The notes: generated by a model from the letters alone, not told the origin. A stretch of 64,000 nt of DNA from Waterburya agarophytonicola KI4 (GCF_020640915.1 NZ_JADWDC010000010.1:1-64000), one strand, 5' to 3'. Shown: positions 9,198 to 18,038, counted from the first letter of the stretch. Numbers and translations are program-made.

Positions 9198-9464
9198 ATG
9201 ATTAAAAACTTACTCCGTCTTTTGGCTTCTTCTGCAACCTTTGTAGCTGTAATGTTAGTGGCTAATATTACCGTGGCTGCACCTCAAATAGATAATACTT
9301 CTATTTTAACTACTGCGCGATCGCAATCATCATTAGTTAGTTTGAATGTAGTTAGCCCTTCTTTGGTATTTGATTGTCAGCCCAATCATTTTCTATCAGA
9401 CAGTTTGGGTTGTTCTTGTGCGGTATGTACTCAAGGAATTGAATCTACTAGCAACAATATTTAA
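9198..9464 (+). CDS. Small secreted protein with C-terminal GCSCAVC motif
   Basis: The 88-residue product has a clear signal peptide (basic start, hydrophobic core 8-26, Ala-x-Ala site near 28). The mature part is short and Ser/Asn-rich with four cysteines, three of them in GCSCAVC near residues 74-80. Such a cluster could bind a metal or form disulfides. I do not recognise the family. A terminator follows, so it is likely its own transcription unit, divergent from the creatininase gene. Confidence 0.6.
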   Translation: MIKNLLRLLASSATFVAVMLVANITVAAPQIDNTSILTTARSQSSLVSLNVVSPSLVFDCQPNHFLSDSLGCSCAVCTQGIESTSNNI

Positions 9465-9516
9465 CAACCTTTAAATCGCGATCGCAGTTTATTTCGAGAT
9501 CATTTTAATCTTGCTT

Positions 9517-9560
9517 AGCCGAATTTAAGAAGCAACCAGCTTTTTTAGTTCGGCTTTTTT
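9517..9560 (+). terminator. Rho-independent terminator
   Basis: AGCCGAA at 9517-9523 pairs with TTCGGCT at 9549-9555, extended inward by AAG/CTT pairs, and a T-run follows. It lies about 50 bases after the small secreted protein gene. Confidence 0.75.
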
Positions 9561-9736
9561 GATGGAAATTAAAGGTTTAACAAAGAACTACATGATATCT
9601 ACATGATTTTGCAGTCCAACTTTTTAAATTCTTTAAAGAATAAACATAAATACCTAAGTATAATCACAGAATAGTAATTTTAGATAATACAAACTTCTCG
9701 ATCTCAACAAGATGTCAGAAAGTTAGTTTTTAAATA

Positions 9737-10090
9737 ATGAAAAATTCTCAGGATAACAAAGGTATTTTATCTTTACTGCTCAAAAACAGCATCGTACAGT
9801 TTATTGCTGGTATGCTTTCCTTGTCTATTATTTTACGAATATCTCAAAGTGTTGATTATCAATTGATTGAAATAATTTTAAAGTCTTTAGGGTATGGTTT
9901 CTTTTGTTATTTAACCACTCCTTTTGTAATTTATTGGTTGGCTTACGTAAGTCAAGGCATAGCTACTGCCAAAAAATTAACTATCACTGTAGCACTGATA
10001 GCATTGTATAGCTATATTATTTGGGATGCTTACTTCTTTTTTAGATCTGCATTTGCCCAACTAGCTCAAGGTCTTAGTTCTAGTTTATGA
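9737..10090 (+). CDS. Small membrane protein, three helices, unknown
   Basis: The 117-residue product has hydrophobic segments near 16-36, 47-72 and 80-103, with a short polar N-terminus. I see no signature motif. It ends 40 bases before the S-formylglutathione hydrolase gene on the same strand and may be co-transcribed, but nothing links their functions. Start is ATG at 9737 with no strong ribosome site. Confidence 0.55.
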   Translation: MKNSQDNKGILSLLLKNSIVQFIAGMLSLSIILRISQSVDYQLIEIILKSLGYGFFCYLTTPFVIYWLAYVSQGIATAKKLTITVALIALYSYIIWDAYFFFRSAFAQLAQGLSSSL

Positions 10091-10129
10091 TTTAGGGGCA
10101 GTTAAACTCTACAGATCTACAGAGATATC

Positions 10130-10981
10130 GTGTCCAATACTCTTCGTCCCAAGTCAGAATATCGCTGTTTTGATGGAACAGTAGCATATTATAGTCATTA
10201 TTCAGCCAGTTGCGATTGTGAAATGAGTTTTGCAGTTTATCTTCCGCCTCAGGCTCAATTAAAATCAGTACCTATTCTTTATTATCTTTCTGGTTTGACT
10301 TGTACTGAAGAAAATTTTATGACCAAAGCTGGCGCACAACAATATGCTGCTGAGTTGGGAATTATGTTGGTTGCGCCCGATACTAGCCCTCGAAATACAG
10401 GAATACCAGGAGAAGATGAAAGCTGGGATCTTGGAAGTGGTGCGGGCTTTTATGTCGATGCAACAGTCAAACCTTGGCAAAAACATTATCAAATGTATAC
10501 CTATATCACCAAAGAATTACCAGCATTGATTATTCAGAATTTTCCCGTACAAGCAGATAAACAAAGTATTTTTGGACATTCTATGGGAGGACATGGAGCC
10601 TTAATTTGTGCTTTAAAAAATCCTGAGCAATATTTATCAGTATCAGCGTTTGCACCTATTGCAGCACCCATAAATTGTCCCTGGGGCGATAAACTTTTTA
10701 CTGCTTACTTAGGTGAAGATAAAAGTAAGTGGGCTGAGTATGATGCGACTAAACTGATTGAGCAAACTCAACTAAAATCTACAATTATGATAGATCAAGG
10801 TACTGAGGATACTTTTTATCAGCAGAAACAACTACTGCCAGAAAATTTTGCAACGGCTAGTAAAAAAGCAAACCAAAAATTAAATTTACGCTGGCAAACA
10901 GGATACGATCACAGCTATTTTATGATTAGTAGCTTTATAAAGGATCATATGGAACATCATTCTATTTATCTCAATAACTAA
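10130..10981 (+). CDS. fghA: S-formylglutathione hydrolase
   Basis: The 283-residue alpha/beta hydrolase cleaves S-formylglutathione to glutathione and formate, the last step of glutathione-dependent formaldehyde removal. The nucleophile sits in GHSMGGHGAL (S151), the oxyanion region is SGLTCTEENFM (54-64), and the C-terminal YDHSYFMI holds the catalytic His; all are typical of esterase D/FghA. Length fits the family. Translation starts at GTG (10130). The partner formaldehyde dehydrogenase gene is not in this window. Confidence 0.92.
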   Translation: MSNTLRPKSEYRCFDGTVAYYSHYSASCDCEMSFAVYLPPQAQLKSVPILYYLSGLTCTEENFMTKAGAQQYAAELGIMLVAPDTSPRNTGIPGEDESWDLGSGAGFYVDATVKPWQKHYQMYTYITKELPALIIQNFPVQADKQSIFGHSMGGHGALICALKNPEQYLSVSAFAPIAAPINCPWGDKLFTAYLGEDKSKWAEYDATKLIEQTQLKSTIMIDQGTEDTFYQQKQLLPENFATASKKANQKLNLRWQTGYDHSYFMISSFIKDHMEHHSIYLNN

Positions 10982-11038
10982 GAGGATGGCTCTAATTAAT
11001 AAAATCTTTGAAATTTACTATTTTTAAAAATATTTAGT

Positions 11039-11536
11039 ATGTCTAAATTTATTACTTTTAAACCTATAGGAGAAATTTTGCAAGAGGCTGGTTTAATTAC
11101 CAATCCCCAGTTAGAGGTAGCCCTTCGAGATCAAACTTATTATCAAGATATGCGACTCGGAGAGATACTAGCAGTACGAGGATGGATTAAACAAAACACG
11201 GCAGATTTTTTTGTACAAGAATGGTTTAAGTTAGTCAATCAAAGAATAGAACATCCTATTGGATTTTATTTACAAAAAGCGGGTTTACTAAGCGAGCAGG
11301 ATATTAAAGCTATTCTCCTAGAACAACATAGATATTCTCTTCGTTTTGGAGATACTGCCGTTCAACAAGGCTTGATTAAACCCGATACTGTCAATTTCTT
11401 TCTTCAGAATTTGTTCCCTTCTCAATTACGCAACCTGGAACAAAAAAATAACTCACAAAAAGCAAACAAAAAAATAACTAATGATGATATTACTTATTGG
11501 GCTACGATGAGCAGTCATAAAATAACAAACTCTTGA
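11039..11536 (+). CDS. Protein with two MshEN-like (GspE N-terminal type) repeats
   Basis: The 165-residue soluble protein consists of two similar halves. Residues 10-60 (IGEILQEAGLITNPQLEVAL.. RLGEILAVRGWI) and 72-125 (IGFYLQKAGLLSEQDIKAIL.. RFGDTAVQQGLI) follow the MshEN pattern found at the N-terminus of type II secretion and type IV pilus ATPases, some of which bind cyclic di-GMP. No ATPase domain is attached. It may be a free-standing adaptor or ligand sensor for surface motility or secretion. The tail (130-165) is polar and disordered. The repeat assignment is from pattern, not a search. Confidence 0.55.
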   Translation: MSKFITFKPIGEILQEAGLITNPQLEVALRDQTYYQDMRLGEILAVRGWIKQNTADFFVQEWFKLVNQRIEHPIGFYLQKAGLLSEQDIKAILLEQHRYSLRFGDTAVQQGLIKPDTVNFFLQNLFPSQLRNLEQKNNSQKANKKITNDDITYWATMSSHKITNS

Positions 11537-11554
11537 TTAATAACTAAATCTAAA

Positions 11555-11601
11555 CGAGCAAAATAATATGAGGTAATTATTTGCAATATATTTTTTGCTC
11601 G
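11555..11601. terminator. Hairpin between convergent genes, likely bidirectional terminator
   Basis: CGAGCAAAA at 11555-11563 is the exact reverse complement of TTTTGCTCG at 11593-11601. It sits between the MshEN-like gene and ycf66, which converge here, and has A/T runs on the inner side of the stem. It may serve both strands. Confidence 0.5.
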
Positions 11602-11622
11602 CTCGATAACTATAATTTCTAT

Positions 11623-12678
11623 TTATGTTTTTTCTCGGTCTGAATTATCATCAATTTCTGTAGGATCTACTTCGATAATTTCAGATCGATATGAGTTTTT
11701 TTCGCTAGATATGTTTTCGGGGACTGCTTCTAATACTTCTGCTACTTCAACCGTTTCCAGAGAATCTAAAGCAGAAACACTCTTTGAAGATTCTGAGACT
11801 TGAACTTCTGAGACTATTTCAGTAGGAGTTTTTTCTAAGTCTGATTTTGGTTCATCTTGAGTAATATTTTCTGATAAATCTGTATTCGTTGTTGTTGTTT
11901 CTACTAGAGATGATTTTTCAGGGAGACTTTCAATAGAAGGCATTTCTATTTCTGTTTTAATCGATTTTATTTCTTCAATAACTTGCTCTTTTTTGTCAGG
12001 ATTTACTATCTCTTGGGGTTGAGGATTCGCTACTTCTTCTGTAACAGTTGCTTGAGGCTTTTCTTCTGGAGGTCGAGCTGTGATTTTAGATTCTGGCTCT
12101 TTTTTCTCTACAGTATTGATTTCGGGTTCATCTAATATTTCTTCAAGCTTTGTATTAGTAATAGTTGCTTGTTTCTTACCGCCAAAAAACTTACCAAATG
12201 CTTTAGATTTATTTGGCTTGGTTTGAGAAATATCACTTTTAAATTTAGATGATTTGGCTTTAGTCGAAACTTGATCGGGAATAGATATTTCAGATTCTGT
12301 TATCTTGGCAGGAGTTTGGGCTACAGGAGGTGTAATATTTCCTTGGGTTTGGGATTTTTTGCGTTTTAATAAACCATTAACTGCTTGTAAAACAGAAAAA
12401 TTATTAATTTGTGTTGCCCGTTCTGGATTGGCGATCGCTTTTCTTAGTTTGAGAGTTTGCCAACAAAAAGAAACTAACAAGATTGATGCGGATGCTTGTC
12501 CTAACAATACTGCACCAGTAATGTTTCTCGCACAAAACCATAGTACTAAAGCATAAAATAGCCCTACTCCACTCCACAAAAAATCATCTTTGCGATGAAT
12601 GTCCGACATCAAAAACGCGGTTGAAAATAATACTAAACTACTTAAGGCTACGGAGATCGCTAAGGCGTATGACAGCAT
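11623..12678 (-). CDS. ycf66: Ycf66 family protein with long disordered tail
   Basis: The first about 85 residues (MLSYALAISVALSSLVLFSTAFLM.., then DDFLWSGVGLFYALVLWFCARNITGAVLLGQ) match Ycf66, a membrane protein kept in cyanobacteria and some chloroplast genomes, with three hydrophobic segments. Residues 90-351 are low-complexity and rich in Glu, Lys, Pro, Ser and Thr, with no predicted fold. The extension is much longer than the plastid form (about 110-140 residues), but long tails occur in cyanobacterial homologues. Function is unknown; plastid links suggest a thylakoid role. Confidence 0.85.
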   Translation of the reverse strand: MLSYALAISVALSSLVLFSTAFLMSDIHRKDDFLWSGVGLFYALVLWFCARNITGAVLLGQASASILLVSFCWQTLKLRKAIANPERATQINNFSVLQAVNGLLKRKKSQTQGNITPPVAQTPAKITESEISIPDQVSTKAKSSKFKSDISQTKPNKSKAFGKFFGGKKQATITNTKLEEILDEPEINTVEKKEPESKITARPPEEKPQATVTEEVANPQPQEIVNPDKKEQVIEEIKSIKTEIEMPSIESLPEKSSLVETTTTNTDLSENITQDEPKSDLEKTPTEIVSEVQVSESSKSVSALDSLETVEVAEVLEAVPENISSEKNSYRSEIIEVDPTEIDDNSDREKT

Positions 12679-12977
12679 TTTTCTTACTCCATCTGGTGAT
12701 TGCTCTATATATTTTGCGACATGAATCCCCTATTTTGTCGCAATTGCTGCAATATTTTTAAGTAATAATTTTGTTTCAAGTAATAATACTTACAAAATTT
12801 TTGTTAAGTTAATAAAATTTCTTAAATTTATCTTTCATATTTAAAAAGGTGCTATTAACGTACAAAGCTATGAGATTATTGAATAATCTTAGAGATTCAA
12901 TAATAGTTGATTATCTAAAACTGAGGGAATTATACGGACATTAAATAGGATATTAATCAAGGTGAGGTTATTCAGTC
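12679..12977. promoter_or_regulatory. Divergent intergenic region ycf66 / zinc-ribbon gene
   Basis: The 299 bases hold no gene. They contain a ten-base direct repeat AAGTAATAAT at 12760-12769 and 12778-12787, and the palindrome at 12873-12889. Both divergent promoters must lie here; I cannot place their -10 boxes with confidence. Confidence 0.45.
12873..12889. promoter_or_regulatory. Perfect palindrome, possible operator
   Basis: AGATTATT-G-AATAATCT is a perfect 8+1+8 palindrome about 88 bases before the GTG of the zinc-ribbon/RelE-like gene. Its size suits a dimeric repressor. No T-run follows, so it is unlikely to be a terminator. Its function is inference only. Confidence 0.4.
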
Positions 12978-13361
12978 GTGGTGAGGCGAAAAAAAAAGTT
13001 TTCCTGTGGTCATAAAGGTTTTGGTCGAATTTGTCATAAGTGCATTCAAGCAAATGCTGTTATCGAACAAAAGCAAAAACTAAAACGAGATTGGGAAGTA
13101 AGTTTCGATCGCGATTCGATCGACCTCCGAAATTTACCTAAAAATGTCGTGCTTAAATCTAGATACATTATTCAACAGCTAGCAAAAGAACCTAATTATC
13201 GTCAATTTCGCGGTAAAAGATTGCGCCACAACCGTTTTGTGATTAGCATTCCAATTAACCGCAGTTATCGTTTATTGTGTCGCGATCGCGGTCAATCTTT
13301 ATCTCCAGAAGCAGTGGTTTCTCATGAAGACTACAACGTGGTAAAGCCAGGAAGGATCTAA
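12978..13361 (+). CDS. Zinc-ribbon protein with RelE/ParE-like C-terminal domain
   Basis: The 127-residue protein starts at GTG. Its N-terminus has a compact metal site, C10-x-H12 and C19-H20-x-C22. Residues about 45-120 follow the RelE/ParE pattern: a helix (VVLKSRYIIQQLAKEP), then QFRGKRLRHNRFVISIPINRSYRLLCRD, which resembles the RLKG..YRIRIG.YRVIY strands, and a final strand ending HEDYN. Lys and Arg are abundant, as in ribosome-acting toxins. No antitoxin gene is adjacent: ycf66 diverges upstream and a cysteine desulfurase follows 48 bases downstream. It may be a domesticated RelE-fold RNA-binding protein rather than a toxin. I am fairly sure it is a real gene, less sure of the fold. Confidence 0.6.
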   Translation: MVRRKKKFSCGHKGFGRICHKCIQANAVIEQKQKLKRDWEVSFDRDSIDLRNLPKNVVLKSRYIIQQLAKEPNYRQFRGKRLRHNRFVISIPINRSYRLLCRDRGQSLSPEAVVSHEDYNVVKPGRI

Positions 13362-13408
13362 AATAAATTAAATAAGTAAATATATTTAATTTCAATGACT
13401 ATAACTAT

Positions 13409-14581
13409 ATGCAAATTTATTTAGATAATAGTGCGACAACCAAACCCCGCACGGAAGCGATCGCCATAGCCCAAACTGTGTTACAACAACAGTGGGGTAA
13501 TCCTTCTAGTCTTCATGACTGGGGCAATAGATCGGCTATAGTTTTAGAAACAGCTCGAATACAAGTGGCTGGACTCTTGAATGCCTTCAACCCCGAATCA
13601 ATTGTCTTTACCTCTGGCGGAACAGAAGCTAATAATTTAGCCATTCTAGGGGTTGCCAGACAGTATTCCAGTCCCCAACATCTAATTATCTCTAGCATCG
13701 AGCATTCGGCGATTAACGAACCAGCTAAACTACTAGAACAGTGGGGATGGCAAGTAACAAGATTGCCCGTCAACCAATATGGTCGGGTTAATCCCTTGGA
13801 TTTACAGGCTGCTTTACAAAAAAATACAGTCTTAGTTTCAATTATCTACGGACAAAGCGAAGTCGGCACGCTTCAACCCATTGAAAGACTGGCAAAGATC
13901 GCCAAGGAACAAGGCTGTTTATTTCATACTGATGCGGTTCAGGTAGCAGGGCGTTTGCCCATCGACGTAGAACAATTAGGCATAGATTTATTATCCCTTT
14001 CCTCTCATAAAATTTATGGCATCCAGGGCGCAGGAGCATTATATATCCGCACGGGAATCAAACTTTTACCATTATTGGGCGGTGGCGGACAAGAAGCCAA
14101 AATGAGATCGGGAACTCAGGCTGTATCGACGATCGCCGCCTTAGGAGTTGCAGCAGAGTTGGCAGCAGAGGAAATGAAAACAGAAGCCAGTCGCTTGCGG
14201 GGTTTACGAGATCGCTTGTTCGACCTATTAGCAGACTACCCTTGTTTGTCAACTACAGGAGACAGATTATATCGTTTACCTCATCACGTCAGCTTAATCT
14301 TAAGCGATCGCTTTGCCAAGAAAGCCCCAGATGTTACGGGTAAAACCATCGTCAGACAGTTAAACTTAGCTGGTATTGGAATCAGTGCGGGTTCTGCCTG
14401 TCATAGTGGCAAGCTCAACCCCAGTCCTATTTTATTAGCGATGGGATACGATACAGATGCTGCCAAAAGAGGAATTCGGTTAACTTTGGGCAAAGATACT
14501 ACCCAAGAGGATATAGACTGGACGGCAATGGTATTAAAACAAGTGATTTGCCGTTTGATGCCACCATTAGTATGTTGTTAA
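13409..14581 (+). CDS. Cysteine desulfurase (NifS/IscS class V aminotransferase)
   Basis: The 390-residue PLP enzyme takes sulfur from cysteine as a protein persulfide for Fe-S cluster and thio-cofactor synthesis. It shows the N-terminal YLDNSATTKP motif, the PLP lysine K201 in SLSSHKIYG, the TDAVQ motif near 174-178 and the active-site cysteine C331 in SAGSACHSG. Length and motifs place it in the IscS/NifS group rather than SufS. No iscU/nifU gene follows, so which system it feeds is unclear. The ATG at 13409 gives the canonical N-terminus. Confidence 0.93.
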   Translation: MQIYLDNSATTKPRTEAIAIAQTVLQQQWGNPSSLHDWGNRSAIVLETARIQVAGLLNAFNPESIVFTSGGTEANNLAILGVARQYSSPQHLIISSIEHSAINEPAKLLEQWGWQVTRLPVNQYGRVNPLDLQAALQKNTVLVSIIYGQSEVGTLQPIERLAKIAKEQGCLFHTDAVQVAGRLPIDVEQLGIDLLSLSSHKIYGIQGAGALYIRTGIKLLPLLGGGGQEAKMRSGTQAVSTIAALGVAAELAAEEMKTEASRLRGLRDRLFDLLADYPCLSTTGDRLYRLPHHVSLILSDRFAKKAPDVTGKTIVRQLNLAGIGISAGSACHSGKLNPSPILLAMGYDTDAAKRGIRLTLGKDTTQEDIDWTAMVLKQVICRLMPPLVCC

Positions 14582-14593
14582 TTAGTTAAAAAT

Positions 14594-15190
14594 CTACTTG
14601 CGACGAGTACGCAAACGTTCCAAAATTGCCAGGCTATAAAAATAAGTAATAAAAGATAGAATTGACCCCACCACAAAGCAACCCGTCAGTAAGGTAATGA
14701 CAAACCTCGGTCCCAATTCTTTAAATGCAGTGAAAGAATTGGGACCGAGGAATAAGGGGGTATCTTTTGTGCCTAAGAGCAACTTACCAATCTTATAATT
14801 AAAGATAAAAATTGGTACGTAGGTTAGGGGATTGCTAATCCAAGTCGCTGCGATCGCAGCTACCTTGCTACCCCGCAATAGAGTAGCCAAACAAATGCCG
14901 ATCAAACTTTGCAAGCCCAGGAAAGGAAAACATCCTGCAAATACCCCTATAGCCAAACCTTTAGCTACTTTTTCAGGGCGATCGCGCAATCTTAATAGTT
15001 TTAGATAGGTGAGGCGAAAACGACGTTTTAGCCAAGGCTTGTGACGTATATGACAACGTTTAGATGAATTATTTGGTCGTATCAAAATATTCGGCGATCG
15101 CGAACTGTTTGTTATTTTATTACCATACTCATACTTGATCGAGTAATTATTTAAGTTAATATTTTGTTTGGCTATTAGCTGTTTTGCCAA
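14594..15190 (-). CDS. DUF2062 domain membrane protein
   Basis: The 198-residue product holds a DUF2062 domain: LRLRDRPEKVAKGLAIGVFAGCFPFLGLQ (residues 66-94), a second helix with TWISNPLTYVPIF, and a last hydrophobic helix near 165-190. DUF2062 proteins are small membrane proteins of unknown role. The N-terminal 60 residues are basic and unlike the family. The only start for this frame is TTG at 15190, with no internal ATG before the domain, so the start is uncertain. It converges with the cysteine desulfurase gene, 12 bases apart. Confidence 0.75.
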   Translation of the reverse strand: MAKQLIAKQNINLNNYSIKYEYGNKITNSSRSPNILIRPNNSSKRCHIRHKPWLKRRFRLTYLKLLRLRDRPEKVAKGLAIGVFAGCFPFLGLQSLIGICLATLLRGSKVAAIAATWISNPLTYVPIFIFNYKIGKLLLGTKDTPLFLGPNSFTAFKELGPRFVITLLTGCFVVGSILSFITYFYSLAILERLRTRRK

Positions 15191-15228
15191 TCTTGGTTAC
15201 AAGACAACTAATAACTAATAACTAATGA

Positions 15229-16014
15229 CTACTTCTTAGTTTTATCTAAAGAGTCTTCCATATTAACTCTGTGAGTAATCATTGTAATTCCATCTCCACG
15301 GACTAAAATTGCTGAAACCCAATTACTATCAGGTAAAAGAGGAGCAGTGGCAGTTTTATAAATCCCTCCTGCTGGCAAAGGTTCTAGTTCTAAAACAGTC
15401 GGGTTAAGATACAGATTACTAGCAGTTTTTTCTTCTTTAATTGCCCCTAATAAAATCTTTTCTTCGAGTGGTTCGTCAACAATTAAATCAAAATTATATT
15501 GCTCGCCTGTTTGCACAACTTCTGGAGCTACAATTTCTACCTTAGGGGGATTATCTCCAGATTTTAATTGAGATTGTTCTGTCAAAATATCTTGATTTAC
15601 TAACTGATCATCTTCAAAATATTGACGAGATTTAATCGTTGAATTTAAACGGGTAACTCGACCTTTAGTCTTTTGAACTCCTTTAATGGTGGTGATAGTT
15701 TCTGCTACTAATAAATCTTCTTCTTTAGACCAAGATACTATCTCAGTGGTGTATTTAAGTTGAGGATAGTTTTGCCACATCTGTTCTAGCCCTTCAGCTA
15801 GAGAATCAACGCTCAAACCATCAGAATTGGTGAAATCTTCGCTGTAGTAGTCCAGAACTTTATCGAGATCGCGATTGTTGGCAGCATCTTCGATCTCAAA
15901 GATAATTTTGGTTAACTCATCTGGTGCAGTATCGGCATTTTCTGCTCGAACTCGATCGCCCAATCCATTAACGATTCCCAAGCCAAAGAGCAAAGCAGCT
16001 AAAAATGTTTTCAT
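15229..16014 (-). CDS. Secreted NTF2/SnoaL-like protein
   Basis: The 261-residue product has a signal peptide (MKTFLAALLFGLGIVNGLG, likely cut near 24). Residues 30-140 look like an NTF2-like (SnoaL) fold, with the typical AANNRDLDKVLDYYSEDFTN opening and W/Y residues that line its cone. The C-terminal 120 residues are beta-rich (QTGEQYNFDLIVDEPL..) and unassigned. It is probably periplasmic. It diverges from the beta-barrel-like gene at 16295. Confidence 0.65.
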   Translation of the reverse strand: MKTFLAALLFGLGIVNGLGDRVRAENADTAPDELTKIIFEIEDAANNRDLDKVLDYYSEDFTNSDGLSVDSLAEGLEQMWQNYPQLKYTTEIVSWSKEEDLLVAETITTIKGVQKTKGRVTRLNSTIKSRQYFEDDQLVNQDILTEQSQLKSGDNPPKVEIVAPEVVQTGEQYNFDLIVDEPLEEKILLGAIKEEKTASNLYLNPTVLELEPLPAGGIYKTATAPLLPDSNWVSAILVRGDGITMITHRVNMEDSLDKTKK

Positions 16015-16278
16015 TTGTTTATCTGTTTAATTTTTTGAAGATAATCAGCCTGTCCCAAAACAACTGGGAAGGTATTTCAAGGTTTTGATGGTGGTTTGGT
16101 ATTTAATTCATCTTATCTTTACCATATAAATCGCCAATCTTCATCGGATCTTTATCATTGGCAAATAGAAAAGCCTGACAATAGAATGGTATAGAAAGTA
16201 AAAAACTCGATAAGACACTTGTTACATAAGTAGTCCTAGGTAGTTACACAACTTACAAATTTGACTTAGTACTTAATT

Positions 16279-16286
16279 CCCCCCCC
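16279..16286 (+). repeat. Homopolymeric C8 tract before a start codon
   Basis: Eight consecutive C lie 8 bases before the ATG at 16295, where a ribosome site would normally be. An out-of-frame ATG at 16291 overlaps the real start. A run like this is unusual in AT-rich DNA and could slip in replication. Confidence 0.6.
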
Positions 16287-16294
16287 ATACATGA

Positions 16295-17668
16295 ATGAAA
16301 GCCATTGTAGCAAACGTCCTCTTTGGCAGCATTTTAGGCTGTCTTAGTTGCGCTAATTCGGTCTATGCTCAATCTCAAACAATAAATCCAGGAGAGCTAA
16401 ACCTACCTCCATCCCCAATTATCTCGGCGAAACTTTTATCATCAGATAAACTGCCCATAGTGCCACAGATTATTAACTTAGTCGATCGCATTTTTACGGT
16501 CAAGAAATCACAAGAATTTGGCTTTTCAGTCGATCGATCCGCAGAAATTATTTTTCGCGATCGCTTTAGCTTAAATCTCAGTCAAGATAGAAAGTTGGAG
16601 AAACTTCCTTATACCTATCGAGACGGACAAGGAGATCTGATTTTGGGTTTTCAAAATACATTTTGGCAGAGTAAAAGTCAGAAAAAATATTGGGGTGTTA
16701 CTACGATCGAACATTGGGGCAATAACAATCAACCCAAGCAAAAGTTAGATTTAGCCAAACTAAACTATACCAATCTAGCCCCCAGTCTTCCCGCAGGAAA
16801 TTCTATGTTAACTGTTTCGGGAGGGGGAAATGAAAATTTAGCCAAAGAAACGGATACTTCTAGAGAATTTGAAAAATTTCGCGGTGCTATTTCCTATCAT
16901 CATGGGATTGGAGAGAATGTAACTGTAGGAACGGGATTTATTTACGAAGATTTATTAGTTGGTTTTACTCAACTCACCCATGATAGCGATCGCTTTCCTC
17001 TCAAGACTACTGTTTCTTTGCTATCAAAGGAATCTGGAGGAGTAGATTTTCGCTCTCATCTACGTTTTCAACCCACAGATAGTTTTGTGGTCAATTACTA
17101 TCATGACGAAGATAAAGACAAATTTGACGCTAACTGGAAAATTATTTCGGGGTTAAGCTTAATCGCAGATGGTAACAGCAAGCAAGAAACTTTAAGTACG
17201 GGCATTAAAGTAGCTCTCAAGAGCGAATATATGTCTATTTCGGCTAAGGCTGCTTTAGACGGCAATAACAACTTACAGTGGAAACTAAAATCAGAAATTG
17301 GTGGTTTGAAGTTTGCCCATAGTAGCACTCAAAAGAAAAGTACTTCCCAACTCGATCTAGAACTCATCGAGTCAGAAACTTTCGGGTTTCAATGTTCCGC
17401 TTTTATCAAGCATGAAATAAACCCACTCAAACAAAATGAAAATCAATTTGCCGTGTGGGGGACTAAACTAGAATCTGACAAGAAGATCTCCCCCCATAAA
17501 CATTTATGGTCGATAAATTTGGGTTACGGTTCTAGTTCTTATGGTAACGGTTTGATTGCTTCTGGTTCGATAGCACTCAAGCCCAATATGCTCTTAAAAC
17601 TAAGCTATGAAGAAATATCGGCGACTTCCGATGATAACAAAATCAAACTTCAGATCGGCTCGAAGTAA
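16295..17668 (+). CDS. Secreted protein, probable outer-membrane beta-barrel
   Basis: The 457-residue product has a signal peptide (hydrophobic 8-24, cut near AYAQS). The rest is rich in alternating polar/hydrophobic strands with many Tyr, Phe and Gly, such as DGQGDLILGFQNTFW, ENVTVGTGFIYEDLLVGF and HLWSINLGYGSSSYGNG. That pattern suits an outer-membrane beta-barrel; the last residues lack a terminal Phe. I do not recognise a family. Translation starts directly after a C8 tract, and an overlapping out-of-frame ATG lies 4 bases upstream, so expression could vary with tract length. Confidence 0.55.
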   Translation: MKAIVANVLFGSILGCLSCANSVYAQSQTINPGELNLPPSPIISAKLLSSDKLPIVPQIINLVDRIFTVKKSQEFGFSVDRSAEIIFRDRFSLNLSQDRKLEKLPYTYRDGQGDLILGFQNTFWQSKSQKKYWGVTTIEHWGNNNQPKQKLDLAKLNYTNLAPSLPAGNSMLTVSGGGNENLAKETDTSREFEKFRGAISYHHGIGENVTVGTGFIYEDLLVGFTQLTHDSDRFPLKTTVSLLSKESGGVDFRSHLRFQPTDSFVVNYYHDEDKDKFDANWKIISGLSLIADGNSKQETLSTGIKVALKSEYMSISAKAALDGNNNLQWKLKSEIGGLKFAHSSTQKKSTSQLDLELIESETFGFQCSAFIKHEINPLKQNENQFAVWGTKLESDKKISPHKHLWSINLGYGSSSYGNGLIASGSIALKPNMLLKLSYEEISATSDDNKIKLQIGSK

Positions 17669-17783
17669 AATCCAAATATAGTGAGATTTTCCATAAACTG
17701 TAAAGATTTGTTGTGAGATTGGATAAATAAGATTACTATTTATGAAAGTTTATAAATAAGAAAATTAGAGGAAACCAAGATTT

Positions 17784-17963
17784 ATGCCATATACAGAAGA
17801 AGAAGGCGGTATCTTAAATAATTTTGCTAGAGAACCCAAAATGTATACAGCCGAAGAACCAACATCTAGTGAGAAAAAAAATTATCTAGTTTATGGTGCT
17901 TTAGCCGTTGCTTTGATAGGTGGAGTAATGGCGGTTGCAGTTTATGCTTCAAGTGCTAGCTAA
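17784..17963 (+). CDS. psb34: Photosystem II assembly protein Psb34
   Basis: This 59-residue protein matches Psb34, a small single-helix subunit found on photosystem II assembly intermediates. The N-terminus (MPYTEEEGGILNNFAREPKMY) is the conserved signature, shared with the start of high-light-inducible proteins; a linker and one membrane helix (about 34-55) follow. A terminator after it suggests a monocistronic unit. The ribosome site is AGAGGAAA upstream. It lies just before psbP, another PSII accessory factor. Confidence 0.92.
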   Translation: MPYTEEEGGILNNFAREPKMYTAEEPTSSEKKNYLVYGALAVALIGGVMAVAVYASSAS

Positions 17964-17999
17964 GTTTTTTGAATTGAAACCCTTGGTATTTTTTTTAGT

Positions 18000-18038
18000 T
18001 ACCCCGTGTTTTTAGATAGATGCACGGGGTATTTATTT
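18000..18038 (+). terminator. Rho-independent terminator of psb34
   Basis: TACCCCGTG at 18000-18008 pairs perfectly with CACGGGGTA at 18023-18031 around a 14-base loop and is followed by TTTATTT. It lies 37 bases after the psb34 stop. Confidence 0.85.
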
